Of a stretch of DNA of 64,000 bases, positions 1 to 8,046 are shown one piece after another (positions within the stretch are counted from its first letter, which is position 1; each line of letters starts with the position of its first letter). The translations under genes and the position numbers were made by a program. A model generated the notes under the pieces. The model made no database searches and was not told where the DNA came from. It worked only from the letters and a program-made list of their open reading frames with translations. Origin of the DNA: Paracoccus sp. MA (GTDB taxonomy: Bacteria; Pseudomonadota; Alphaproteobacteria; Rhodobacterales; Rhodobacteraceae); assembly GCF_020990385.1 (NCBI RefSeq), contig NZ_CP087599.1, positions 248,001-312,000 on the forward strand. Direction: 5' to 3'.

Positions 1-594
1 GGCAAGTCCAAGCGCCGCGTCGATGCCGCTTTCATAGCCGCCGATGACGAAGACCTCGTCGCCCGGCACATCCTGCCAGCGGCCGACCGCGGCGTAGTGG
101 CGGGCAAGTTCCGCACCGATCAGCCCCCCATCCGAAGGGGTGCCGAACTGGCCGCAGGCCCAGATCACGAAATCCGCGCCGATCTCGCCGCGATCCGTGC
201 GCAGGACGAGCCCTTCGCCATGCGGCTCCAGCCCCAGCACCTCGATGCCGCATGCGACGTTCAGCCCGAAGGCCAGCGCCGCCTGCTCCAGATATTGGGC
301 GTAGCGTCCGCCGTCGGGATGCTCGCGCTTCAGCGACCAGCCGGGCGAGCTGTCATAGCTGATCGCGTTCAGGTCGGTCAGGCCGAAGACATTGACGGGA
401 AAGGACGGCGTCAGCAGCCGCGTGCCCGAGGGCCAGCGCAGGAAGCTTTGCCCGATCCGGCCGCGTTCCAGCACCCAGACATCGGGGATCGCCAGGTCGC
501 GCAGCACCCGCGCCACGCCCAGACCCGCCGGCCCCGCCCCGACGATGGCCACGGTGACGTGATCGGGGATGCGACGGTCTTCGGACAGGCTCAT
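1..594 (-). CDS. NAD(P)/FAD-dependent oxidoreductase, 3' end outside window
   Basis: Only the first 198 codons are inside the window. The translation begins MSLSEDRRIPDHVTVAIVGA, with a dinucleotide-binding GAGPAG motif near residues 19-24. A second Rossmann-like stretch, VFVIGGYESGID, lies close to the cut edge, as in flavin-containing monooxygenase-like and CzcO-like flavoproteins. The ATG overlaps the stop of the CobW gene in an ATGA arrangement, so it is translationally coupled and the last visible gene of the zur-cobW operon. That places a redox enzyme under zinc control. Its substrate is unknown. It could be an FMO-like or a thioredoxin-reductase-like enzyme; the missing C-terminus prevents a choice. 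Confidence 0.8.
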   Translation of the reverse strand, partial: MSLSEDRRIPDHVTVAIVGAGPAGLGVARVLRDLAIPDVWVLERGRIGQSFLRWPSGTRLLTPSFPVNVFGLTDLNAISYDSSPGWSLKREHPDGGRYAQYLEQAALAFGLNVACGIEVLGLEPHGEGLVLRTDRGEIGADFVIWACGQFGTPSDGGLIGAELARHYAAVGRWQDVPGDEVFVIGGYESGIDAALGLA

Positions 595-1661
595 GGCGTC
601 ACCTCGGCGGAAAGATAGCCGACGGGCAGCACATGCTCGGACACGGCAACGGAGTTCAGGGCGGAGAAGAGATCCCGCAGCTCGGGATCGGTGAAGTCGC
701 GCAGGATCAGCACCAGCTTCGAGCGGCGATCCTCGCCCTGCCAGTCGGTCAGCAGGACCGGCGGATGAAAGATGTGCTGGACGCCGTGGACCACGAAAGG
801 ATGCGGCACGCCCTGCAGGTGGATCAACCCCTTGAAGCGCAGCAGATCGGCGCCGCGCTGCGCCATCAGCATCTCCATCCAGAGATCGAAGGCCGTGGCC
901 GAGATCGGCTCGTCGATCACCCAGGAGACCGAGCGGATCGCGTCCAGATGCCTGAGGGCGTCGAGATCGGCCAGCTTCGGAACCGGAACGGCCTCCTGCC
1001 GCAGCCAGCCCCGCGCCTCGGCCGACTTCATCGTCGGATCGAAGTGCCCCAGCCCGGTCAGCCGTCGGGGGTCGATCCGGCCATGCAGCGCGATCTGGAC
1101 CGGCGCAGCGGCATTCAGCGCCGCGATTTCGCGGCGGGCGCCGGGCTCGTCGGCCTCGGGCAGGTCGGTCTTGGTCAGCAGGACAAGATCGGCCAGGGCA
1201 ACCTGGCGCCTTGCCTCCTCGTGCCGGCGCAGGGTGTCCGGCCCCGTCGCGGCATCGACCGTCGCCACGACGCCATCGGTCACGAAACGCTCGGACAGGT
1301 CCATGCTGGTCAGCAGCGTGTGCAGGATCGGCGCCGGATCGGCCAGGCCGGTGGTCTCGATCATCACCCGGTCGAAGTCCAGCTCGCCCGCCTCGCGCCG
1401 TTCCGCCAACTCGACCAGCGTGTCCAGCAGATCGCCCCGCAAGGCGCAGCACATGCAGCCCGACTGCAGCAAGACCAGAGTCTCGGTCGTCGAGACGACC
1501 AGTTCGTGGTCCAGCCCGATCTCGCCGAATTCGTTGATGATGATGGCCGTGCGGCCGAAATCGCGATGGCGCAGCAGCCCGTTCAGCACCGTGGTCTTGC
1601 CGCTGCCAAGAAAGCCGGTCAGCAGCGTGACGGGAAGAGGCGTCGGGCAAGGGTCCGTCAT
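591..1661 (-). CDS. CobW/COG0523 family GTPase, probable zinc metallochaperone
   Basis: This 356-residue G3E-family P-loop GTPase has a Walker A motif GFLGSGKTT near residues 14-22, the GCMCC (CxCC) metal-binding signature, ETTGLADPAP after it, TKTD as the guanine-specificity motif, and a C-terminal CobW_C domain with the HPF and WQGEDRR-type segments. COG0523 proteins that belong to Zur regulons deliver zinc to client enzymes when zinc is scarce (family knowledge). The chosen ATG overlaps the zur stop by four bases; an in-frame upstream extension of 22 residues would run back into zur and is less likely. Position directly behind zur and a Zur box supports a zinc role over a cobalamin role. 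Confidence 0.9.
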   Translation of the reverse strand: MTDPCPTPLPVTLLTGFLGSGKTTVLNGLLRHRDFGRTAIIINEFGEIGLDHELVVSTTETLVLLQSGCMCCALRGDLLDTLVELAERREAGELDFDRVMIETTGLADPAPILHTLLTSMDLSERFVTDGVVATVDAATGPDTLRRHEEARRQVALADLVLLTKTDLPEADEPGARREIAALNAAAPVQIALHGRIDPRRLTGLGHFDPTMKSAEARGWLRQEAVPVPKLADLDALRHLDAIRSVSWVIDEPISATAFDLWMEMLMAQRGADLLRFKGLIHLQGVPHPFVVHGVQHIFHPPVLLTDWQGEDRRSKLVLILRDFTDPELRDLFSALNSVAVSEHVLPVGYLSAEVTP

Positions 1662-2164
1662 GTCCGCCCCGCCCTTATCCGGCCCTGACGCTTGGGGACG
1701 GCGGCGGCATCCCGGCAATCGGCGCAAGTTCCCTGCAATTCGATGACGCGACGTCCGACCTGGAAGCCCAGCGAAGCCGCGCGTTCGGAAAGGACCTCGG
1801 CAAGGCCGGCCAGTTCCAGTTCCACCGTGGCGCCGCAGCTGTTGCAGAGAAAGAAAAGACCGGCATAGCGATCCTGTGGATGCGCCGAGGGGACAAAGGC
1901 GTTGCGCGTCTCGATCCGGCTGATGAACCCCTGCTCCAGCAGAAAGTTGAGCGCCCGATAGGCGGTCGGCGGGGCCAGGGGCCGGCCCAGCCTGTGGCCC
2001 AATGCCCGCAACAGCTCGTAAGCTCTGACGGGGCCGTCGAATTTCAGCAATACCTCAAGCACCGTCCGCCGGAGCGGCGTGAAGCGGACGCCCCGTTCGG
2101 CGCAGATGCGCTCGACCGCTTCGATGCTCAGGGTGTGAGCAGGACTGGGACCGGACCCCGACAT
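1658..2164 (-). CDS. zur: Fur-family transcriptional repressor, Zur type
   Basis: The product is 168 residues with a winged-helix N-terminus and a Fur-type dimerisation domain. Two CxxC pairs are present, CNSC and CADC, which form the structural zinc site in Fur/Zur proteins. A histidine-rich turn, SAHPQDRY, precedes the first pair. Identity as Zur rather than Fur, Mur or Irr rests on the neighbours (CobW GTPase, aztABCD) and on an 18-bp Zur box 25 bases upstream of the start. It likely represses itself, cobW and the flavoprotein downstream, and aztABCD across the locus. The gene overlaps cobW by four bases. Confidence 0.92.
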   Translation of the reverse strand: MSGSGPSPAHTLSIEAVERICAERGVRFTPLRRTVLEVLLKFDGPVRAYELLRALGHRLGRPLAPPTAYRALNFLLEQGFISRIETRNAFVPSAHPQDRYAGLFFLCNSCGATVELELAGLAEVLSERAASLGFQVGRRVIELQGTCADCRDAAAVPKRQGRIRAGRT

Positions 2165-2189
2165 GCAACTGCCTCGCCAATGGATGAAC

Positions 2190-2207
2190 GTAATGTTATT
2201 ACGTTAC
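2190..2207. promoter_or_regulatory. Zur box upstream of zur-cobW operon
   Basis: The 18-mer GTAATGTTATTACGTTAC is a near-perfect inverted repeat and matches the GTAATGTtATaACATTAC-type Zur operator of alphaproteobacteria (family knowledge, recalled). It lies 25 bases upstream of the zur ATG, where bound repressor would block the promoter. A related 18-mer occurs at 4038-4055. Confidence 0.85.
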
Positions 2208-2336
2208 TAAAACGCGCGCAAGCCTCGCCGGCATGAATGGCCCGCGGCCGGATCAAGGCGGACCCCGCAGGCCGCAACCAGCTTGATTGGCAACTCCTCT
2301 GGTCCTGTCGGGTAGACGCGCCGGGATCGGCGCAGT

Positions 2337-3233
2337 TCAGAACGGCGTCTGGAGCAGGCGCAGCGCCGTCGAGAAGGCAAAGATCGCCACGAGACCGCCG
2401 AGGACGATCTCGACCAGGCTGGCAAGGACCGGCGCGCGACCAAAGGCCGGCAGCGAGACATGCACGCCGCGACGCAAGCCGACCGCGACGACCGCGGCAA
2501 GGCCCGTCACCATCATGGTGCCGATCCCCATGGCATAGACCCCGGCGATCCCGACGGCGTCCAGACCGAACCGCCAGGTCAGGATCAGCAGGAACAGCGC
2601 CCCGGTGCAGGGACGCAGGGCCACTCCGGCGACCAGCGCCGCAGCTTCGCGCCACGAGCGGGTCGCCAGAACCTCCTGGGCATCGGGGACATGGGCATGG
2701 CCGCAGCCGCAGGTTTCGGAATGCGCGTGACCGTGCCGGTGCCGGCCGGCGGCCAGCCTGCGCAATCCCCGCCAGCACAGGATCACCCCCAGCAGGGCGA
2801 TCGCCGCGGCCGAGAACGGTTCGAGACTGGCCGAGGCGCCCTCGACGCGGTCGCGCGCGCCGCCGAAGATCCAGACGCCGACATAGACGAGGACCACCGC
2901 CACCGTCGCCTGCGCAAGGCTGGTGATCGCGGCCAGGCTGACCATGCGCTTCATCGGCACGTCGGTCGCGACCCCATAGGCGCCAATCAGCGCCTTGCCG
3001 TGTCCCGGCCCCAGCGCATGCAGGAAACCATAGGCGAAGCAGATGCCCAGAAAGGTCGTGACCGCCCCGGCCTCGCCGCCCCGCAGGGCGCGCAAGACAC
3101 GCGCCAGCGCGTTCTGATAGTCGCGCTGCCAGCCCACCGCCATCCGGGCGACTCGGTCGTCCAGCCCGGTCCAGAAGACCAGGCCGGCGGCCACCGCAAG
3201 AGCCAGCAGGGTGACGGGGATCACCTTGCGCAT
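2337..3233 (-). CDS. NicO/RcnA-like metal transporter with His-rich loop
   Basis: This 298-residue membrane protein has the NicO-family GHGKALIGAYG motif after the first hydrophobic segments and about six to seven predicted membrane spans. A metal-binding loop of alternating histidines (GRHRHGHAHSETCGCGHAHV) lies near residues 160-180. The family moves nickel or cobalt; members paired with DUF1007 proteins are often found near zinc genes, so the true metal is uncertain. The start overlaps the end of the DUF1007 gene by 13 bases, so the two are one transcription unit. Zinc, nickel or cobalt import are all possible; export is less likely next to an uptake operon. Confidence 0.8.
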   Translation of the reverse strand: MRKVIPVTLLALAVAAGLVFWTGLDDRVARMAVGWQRDYQNALARVLRALRGGEAGAVTTFLGICFAYGFLHALGPGHGKALIGAYGVATDVPMKRMVSLAAITSLAQATVAVVLVYVGVWIFGGARDRVEGASASLEPFSAAAIALLGVILCWRGLRRLAAGRHRHGHAHSETCGCGHAHVPDAQEVLATRSWREAAALVAGVALRPCTGALFLLILTWRFGLDAVGIAGVYAMGIGTMMVTGLAAVVAVGLRRGVHVSLPAFGRAPVLASLVEIVLGGLVAIFAFSTALRLLQTPF

Positions 3234-3880
3234 TCCAGCCTCATGTCGTCGGCGAAATCGCCGCCCACATCGGGATATTTGCCCTGATCCATGATCTCGT
3301 CATTGGTCAGCTTGGCCAGTTCGTCGCCATATTTGCGCTGCGCGGCGGCGATGTCGGCCTTTTCGATCTCGATCCGGCAATCGTCCCGGCCGTTGATCCG
3401 GGGGGCTCCGGCCAGGTCATAAAAGGTGTAATAGGTCGGATCATAGACCTGCGCCTCGATCCGCTCGTCCTCGGGCCTGATCCGGTCCAGAAGCGCACGG
3501 ATATGGGTCACGATGATCCGGCCCTGCTGATAGCGCACGGCGATGTCCAAAGGACCGGACAGCGCAACCGGCTTGCCGTCACGGGTCAGATAGAGGTCGC
3601 CCGCGAAATCCTCGGGCCAGTCGCTGAACATGGCGGTGAGGCGGGCGATCTCGTCATCGGTCAGCACGCCATCGCCGTCCTTGTCCATCTCCATGTCCTC
3701 GACCATCAGCATCGAGGAGAAATCGTCGAAGGCCCAGACCACGCTGACGGCGCCCAGCCTGCCCTCGCCGTCGAAGCGGAACGTCAGCCCGGTGTCGATG
3801 AAGACATGCGGATGCGCCTCGGCCTTTCCGAGCGAAAGGACCGACAGCAGACACAGTGTAGCAACCCCGAGACAGCGCAT
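3221..3880 (-). CDS. DUF1007 periplasmic protein with EF-hand-like loop
   Basis: The product is 219 residues from an ATG that places a clear signal peptide (MRCLGVATLCLLSVLSLG) at the N-terminus. A longer frame upstream adds 34 non-signal residues and was rejected. The mature protein starts AHPHVFID, the hallmark of DUF1007, in which N-terminal histidines probably bind metal. Residues 66-77, DKDGDGVLTDDE, fit a canonical 12-residue EF-hand loop with ligands at positions 1, 3, 5 and 12. It overlaps the NicO transporter gene, and the pair probably works as a periplasmic metal-binding protein plus permease. It diverges from aztA with a Zur box between them. Confidence 0.8.
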   Translation of the reverse strand: MRCLGVATLCLLSVLSLGKAEAHPHVFIDTGLTFRFDGEGRLGAVSVVWAFDDFSSMLMVEDMEMDKDGDGVLTDDEIARLTAMFSDWPEDFAGDLYLTRDGKPVALSGPLDIAVRYQQGRIIVTHIRALLDRIRPEDERIEAQVYDPTYYTFYDLAGAPRINGRDDCRIEIEKADIAAAQRKYGDELAKLTNDEIMDQGKYPDVGGDFADDMRLECAR

Positions 3881-4037
3881 GGGGCCTGCCTTATGCGCTG
3901 GCGTCCGCCTGGACAAATCACAAAACCGGCGTCTCGGCAGTTCCCCGCCGGAGTCTCGGCCCGCTTTCACGTGCCGTGCCACCCTCTCGGACGGAAGCGG
4001 AGGGTTGTTGAACCTCGTCTCTTGCCGTCGCAGTTCG

Positions 4038-4055
4038 GTAATGTAATAACATCAC
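4038..4055. promoter_or_regulatory. Zur box between DUF1007 gene and aztA
   Basis: The 18-mer GTAATGTAATAACATCAC is an imperfect inverted repeat closely related to the box at 2190-2207. It lies 44 bases before the preferred aztA start and about 157 bases before the divergent DUF1007 gene. It probably controls aztABCD, and may also control the DUF1007-NicO pair. Confidence 0.82.
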
Positions 4056-4099
4056 GCAAATTCGAGTCTGTCATGCAGCGACGCCCGGAGCCGCCTGAA

Positions 4100-4870
4100 A
4101 TGAACCCCCGCACGGCCGATGCCTGTATCACCTTCGAGGATCTGACGGTCGGCTATGGCAGCCATGCCGCTGTCCATCACCTGAACGGCCCGGTTGCGGC
4201 CGGCGCGCTGCTCGCCGTGGTCGGGCCGAACGGATCGGGCAAGTCCACGCTGGTCAAATGCATCACCGGGCTGCTCAATCCGCTCAGCGGCAGCTGCCGC
4301 ATCGCGCCGCGGACCAGCCTGGCCTATCTGCCGCAGCAATCAGAACTGGACCGCAGCTTTCCGGCGCGGGTGGTGGACCTGGTGGCGCTTGGCCTGTGGC
4401 GCAAGCGCGGCCTGCTGGGCCGGCACCGGGCCCAGGATCGCAAGGCCGTGGCGGATGCATTGCGCGCCGGGGGGCTGGAGGGCTTCGAAGGGCGTCCCAT
4501 CGACAGCCTGTCGGGCGGTCAGTTGCAACGGGCGCTGTTCGCCCGGGTGCTGGTTCAGGATGCCGATCTGATCTTGCTCGACGAACCCTTCAACGCCATC
4601 GACGAAAAGACCATCCGCGACCTCATCGGCCTGATCCTGCACTGGCATGGCGAAGGGCGCACGGTGGTCGTGGTCGTCCATGACCTCGACCTGGTGCGGG
4701 CGCATTTCCCGCAGGCGCTGCTGCTTGCCCGCCGTCCCATCGCCTGGGGACCCACCGCCGAGGTCGTCACGCCCGCAAACATGCAGCGCGCCCGGCAGTT
4801 CCAGGAAGCCTGGGACGAGAAGGCGCCTTGGTGCGAGCCGTCCCCCGCCCCGGCCAGAGGCGTGGCGTGA
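4100..4870 (+). CDS. aztA: Zinc ABC transporter ATP-binding protein AztA
   Basis: This 256-residue ABC ATPase has Walker A GPNGSGKST, Q-loop LPQQSE, signature LSGGQLQR and Walker B LILLDEPF followed by a switch His in VVHDLD. It powers zinc import with AztB and AztC. I chose the ATG at 4100 because GGAG stands nine bases upstream; an in-frame ATG at 4073 would add nine residues. The stop overlaps the aztB start by one base. The order A-B-C-D matches the azt operon of Paracoccus denitrificans and distinguishes it from znuABC, which lacks a D gene. Confidence 0.92.
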   Translation: MNPRTADACITFEDLTVGYGSHAAVHHLNGPVAAGALLAVVGPNGSGKSTLVKCITGLLNPLSGSCRIAPRTSLAYLPQQSELDRSFPARVVDLVALGLWRKRGLLGRHRAQDRKAVADALRAGGLEGFEGRPIDSLSGGQLQRALFARVLVQDADLILLDEPFNAIDEKTIRDLIGLILHWHGEGRTVVVVVHDLDLVRAHFPQALLLARRPIAWGPTAEVVTPANMQRARQFQEAWDEKAPWCEPSPAPARGVA

Positions 4871-5736
4871 TGGTCGACTGGGTCGTGGCGCCTTTCATGG
4901 AATTCGCCTTCATGCAGCGCGCGCTGGCGGGGGCGCTCTTGCTGTCGCTCTCGGCCTGCCCGGTCGGCGTCTTCCTGATGCTGCGCCGGATGAGCCTGAC
5001 CGGCGACGCCATGTCCCACGCCATCCTGCCGGGCGCGGCGGCGGGCTTCCTGCTTTACGGGCTGGAGATCGTGCCGATGACCATCGGCGGGCTGGTCGCC
5101 GGGGCCATCGTGGCGCTTGGCGCCGGCGCCGTGGCACGGTTGACGGTGCAAAAGGAGGACGCCTCGATGGCGGCCTTCTATCTGGTCTCGCTGGCCATCG
5201 GGGTCGTCATGGTCAGCCTGCGCGGCTCCAGCGTCGATCTGATGCATGTTCTGTTCGGCACGGTGCTGGCGCTGAACGACGATGCATTGCGGCTGATCGG
5301 GCTTGTCGCCGCCGTCACGCTGGCGACCACGGTGCTGCTGTGGCGCGCGCTGGTGGCGGAATGCCTCGACCCGCTGTTCCTGCGTTCGGTCTCGGGCCTG
5401 GGGGGCGTGGTGCATTTCGCCTTCCTGGGGCTGGTGGTGCTGAACCTGGTCGCCGGGTTCCAGGCGCTTGGCACGCTCCTGTCGGTCGGGCTGATGATCC
5501 TCCCGGGCGCCGCGGCGCGGTTCTGGGTGAACACGACCCTCGCGATGTGCGTCGTCTCGGTCGGGATCGGCATCGTCTCCTCGCTGGGCGGGCTCTTGCT
5601 GTCCTATCACGCCAGCCTGCCCTCGGGTCCGGCGATCATCCTCTCGGCCGGGGTGGTCTATCTCCTCTCGCTTCTGGCGGGGCCGCGCGGCGTGCTGCGG
5701 CCCGCCCTGCCCCGCCGCCACCACCGGACGGCCTGA
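4870..5736 (+). CDS. aztB: Zinc ABC transporter permease AztB
   Basis: The product is a 288-residue hydrophobic protein of the ABC-3 (ZnuB/TroC) permease family, with about eight predicted membrane helices. The family-typical segment DAMSHAILPGAAAGFLL lies near residues 45-61. It forms the membrane channel for AztA. The start codon overlaps the aztA stop (TGATG), which indicates coupled translation. An upstream in-frame ATG inside aztA would add 14 polar residues and is not favoured. Confidence 0.92.
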   Translation: MVDWVVAPFMEFAFMQRALAGALLLSLSACPVGVFLMLRRMSLTGDAMSHAILPGAAAGFLLYGLEIVPMTIGGLVAGAIVALGAGAVARLTVQKEDASMAAFYLVSLAIGVVMVSLRGSSVDLMHVLFGTVLALNDDALRLIGLVAAVTLATTVLLWRALVAECLDPLFLRSVSGLGGVVHFAFLGLVVLNLVAGFQALGTLLSVGLMILPGAAARFWVNTTLAMCVVSVGIGIVSSLGGLLLSYHASLPSGPAIILSAGVVYLLSLLAGPRGVLRPALPRRHHRTA

Positions 5737-5755
5737 CGCCATGAAAGGATATCCC

Positions 5756-6685
5756 ATGAAAGACTGGCTCTTCCGCATCGCCGCCTGTTCGGCAATCACG
5801 TTTTCTTCCTTTGCGGCTGCGCAGGCGGAACCGCTGGACGTGGTCGCGACCTTCTCGATCATCGGGGATTTCGCGGCAGAGGTCGGCGGCGACCGGATCA
5901 GGCTGAACGTACTGGTCGGCCCGGATTCCGACACGCATGTCTATGAGCCGCGGCCGGCCGACGCGATCGCGCTGGCCGGCGCCGATGTGGTGCTGACCAA
6001 CGGGCTGGAGTTCGAGGGCTTCCTGACCCGCCTGATCGCCGCCAGCGGAACCGATGCCGCCGTCGCCACCCTGACCGACGGGGTTGAGACCATGGAGGAG
6101 CCGGGCGGCGGCCATTACCACTATATCGACGGCGAGGCGATCTTCCATGCCGGCGCGCATGATCCCCATGCCTGGCAATCGGTGCCGAATGCCAAGGTCT
6201 ATGTGCAGAACATCGCCGCCGCCTTCTGCGCCGCCGATGCCGAGGGCTGCCCCGCCTATGAGGCGAATGCGGCCCGCTATGCCGGCGAACTGGACGCCCT
6301 CGATACCCAGATCCGCAGCGCCGTCGCCGCCCTGCCCGAGGACCGCCGCACCGTGGTGGTCGCCCACAACGCCTTCCGCTATTTCGAAGCCGCCTATGGC
6401 GTGGATTTCCTGTCGCCGCAGGGCATCTCGACCGAATCCGAGGCCGCTGCGGCCGATATCGCGGGCCTGATCCGCGAGATCCGCGACCGCAAGGCCGCGG
6501 CCATCTTCGCCGAGAACATCAGCGACACGAGGCTGCTGGAGCAGATCGCGCGCGAGGCCGGACTGCCGCTGGCCGGCACGCTCTATTCCGACGCGCTGTC
6601 CGGGCCGGACGGTCCCGCGTCCGACTACATCGCGATGATGCGGCACAATGCCGGTGCCATCACCGCGGCGCTGGCCGCCGACTGA
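5756..6685 (+). CDS. aztC: Periplasmic zinc-binding protein AztC
   Basis: This 309-residue cluster A-I solute-binding protein starts with a signal peptide ending near AAAQAE. It lacks the long His-rich loop of ZnuA. Zinc ligands reported for Paracoccus AztC are three histidines and one aspartate; matching positions here are His61 in DTHVYEP, the histidines in HDPHAW, the histidine in VAHNAF and the aspartate in YSDALSG. The start at 5756 has AAAGGA seven bases upstream, and the first ligand falls on residue 61 only with this start. It hands zinc to AztAB and can be loaded by AztD. Confidence 0.93.
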   Translation: MKDWLFRIAACSAITFSSFAAAQAEPLDVVATFSIIGDFAAEVGGDRIRLNVLVGPDSDTHVYEPRPADAIALAGADVVLTNGLEFEGFLTRLIAASGTDAAVATLTDGVETMEEPGGGHYHYIDGEAIFHAGAHDPHAWQSVPNAKVYVQNIAAAFCAADAEGCPAYEANAARYAGELDALDTQIRSAVAALPEDRRTVVVAHNAFRYFEAAYGVDFLSPQGISTESEAAAADIAGLIREIRDRKAAAIFAENISDTRLLEQIAREAGLPLAGTLYSDALSGPDGPASDYIAMMRHNAGAITAALAAD

Positions 6686-6746
6686 CCCGACCGCGCCGGG
6701 CCGCTTCAATTCCTTCATCCCGAACCTCATCAAGGAGAGACCATCC

Positions 6747-7985
6747 ATGTTCAGACAACTCGCGGGCGCCAGCACCCTGGCGCTGATCCTGGCCGGCGGC
6801 GCCGTCGCCCAGGATCACGACCACGACCACGATCACGACCATGGCGACGTCACGCTTTACCGCGTCTTCGTCGGCGACCATGAAAAGGGTCAGGTCACCG
6901 CGTTCGACCTGTCCGAACCCGACCATCGCTGGACCTTCCCGACCACCGGCCAGGTCAAGCTCTATTCCGTTGCCGGCGGCGCGGTGGTGGCCGCGGTGCA
7001 GTCCGATGCCGATACGGTGCAGTTCATCCGCAGCGGCATCTCGTTCCACGACCACGGCGACCATCGCGACATCGAGGTGGGCGATCCCGCGGCCATCGAC
7101 GCCAGCCTGACCGGGCCGCGCCCGTTCCACTTGGTCGAGCATGACGGCAAGGTGGTGCTGAACTACGACAATGGCGGCTATGCCGAGATCCTCGACGGCG
7201 GCGCGCTGGCCGAGGGCAAGGTCGAGCCGGTGAAGTTCCCGCAGGCCCGCGCCCATCACGGGTTCGTCGCGCCCTTGGGGGGAAGCTGGCTCTCCACCGT
7301 CGCCTCGGACGAGAAGGTCGAGGGCGACGCCTCGGTGCCGCGCCTCGGCCTGCAGGCCTTCGATGCCGAGGGCAATCCGGCGGGCGAGCTGGCCACCTGC
7401 ACCGCGATCCATGGCGAGGCCTTCTCGGGCGCCTATCTGGCCGCCGGCTGCAAGGAGGGCGTGCTGACCGTCAAGGCCGGCGCGAACGGCCCGGAATACA
7501 AGCTGCTGCCCTATCCCGAGGATCTGCCGCAGGGCGTGACCACCGGCACGCTGCTGGGTTCGACCGGCATCCAGGTGTTCCTGGGCAATTACGGCCCCGA
7601 CGGGCTGGTGGTGCTCGACCCGGTGGACGAGCCGCATTACCGCTACATCAAGCTGCCCTTCCGCCGGGTGGATTTCGCGCTCGACCCGGCCAAGCCCTCG
7701 ACCGGCTACGTGCTGACCGAGGACGGCAGCCTGCACCGCATCGACCTGTTGAAGGCCGAGATCGCGGCCAGCGCCAAGGTGACCGAGCCCTATTCGATGG
7801 ACGGGCATTGGAACGACCCGCGCCCGCGCATCGCCATGGCCGGGGACGAAATCGTCGTCACCGACCCGAACGCGGGCCTGGTCCGCCGCATCTCGGCCGA
7901 GAGCCTCGAAGAACTCGGCACCGTGCCGGTCGAGGGCAAGCCCTACAACATCGCCGTGACCGGCGGCAGCGGCGTCACGCACTGA
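6747..7985 (+). CDS. aztD: Periplasmic zinc metallochaperone AztD
   Basis: The product is 412 residues with a signal peptide ending AVAQ and an alternating Asp-His run at residues 23-32 (DHDHDHDHDH) that is suited to zinc capture. The rest reads as repeated beta-rich blades, consistent with the beta-propeller fold of AztD. AztD transfers zinc to AztC in the periplasm (known for Paracoccus denitrificans). A strong AAGGAGAGA ribosome-binding site precedes the ATG. A 61-base gap separates it from aztC, and a terminator follows the stop. Confidence 0.93.
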   Translation: MFRQLAGASTLALILAGGAVAQDHDHDHDHDHGDVTLYRVFVGDHEKGQVTAFDLSEPDHRWTFPTTGQVKLYSVAGGAVVAAVQSDADTVQFIRSGISFHDHGDHRDIEVGDPAAIDASLTGPRPFHLVEHDGKVVLNYDNGGYAEILDGGALAEGKVEPVKFPQARAHHGFVAPLGGSWLSTVASDEKVEGDASVPRLGLQAFDAEGNPAGELATCTAIHGEAFSGAYLAAGCKEGVLTVKAGANGPEYKLLPYPEDLPQGVTTGTLLGSTGIQVFLGNYGPDGLVVLDPVDEPHYRYIKLPFRRVDFALDPAKPSTGYVLTEDGSLHRIDLLKAEIAASAKVTEPYSMDGHWNDPRPRIAMAGDEIVVTDPNAGLVRRISAESLEELGTVPVEGKPYNIAVTGGSGVTH

Positions 7986-8001
7986 CGCAGGCACGACACG
8001 A

Positions 8002-8025
8002 AAGGGGGCGGTTTTCCGCCCCCTT
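8002..8025. terminator. Bidirectional rho-independent terminator
   Basis: Ten-base arms AAGGGGGCGG and CCGCCCCCTT pair perfectly around a TTTT loop, and T-rich sequence follows on the plus strand. It lies between the convergent ends of aztD and phoX and can end both transcripts. Confidence 0.9.
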
Positions 8026-8046
8026 CTTTAATTCGGGCAGGACGTA

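Noticed and set aside
6816..6845. Short tandem GAC/CAC repeat
   Set aside because: It is the coding sequence of the AztD Asp-His metal-binding run, not an independent repeat element.
4100..7985. znuABC annotation of the zinc ABC operon
   Set aside because: The binding protein lacks the long His-rich loop, and a fourth gene encodes an AztD-type metallochaperone, so azt fits better.
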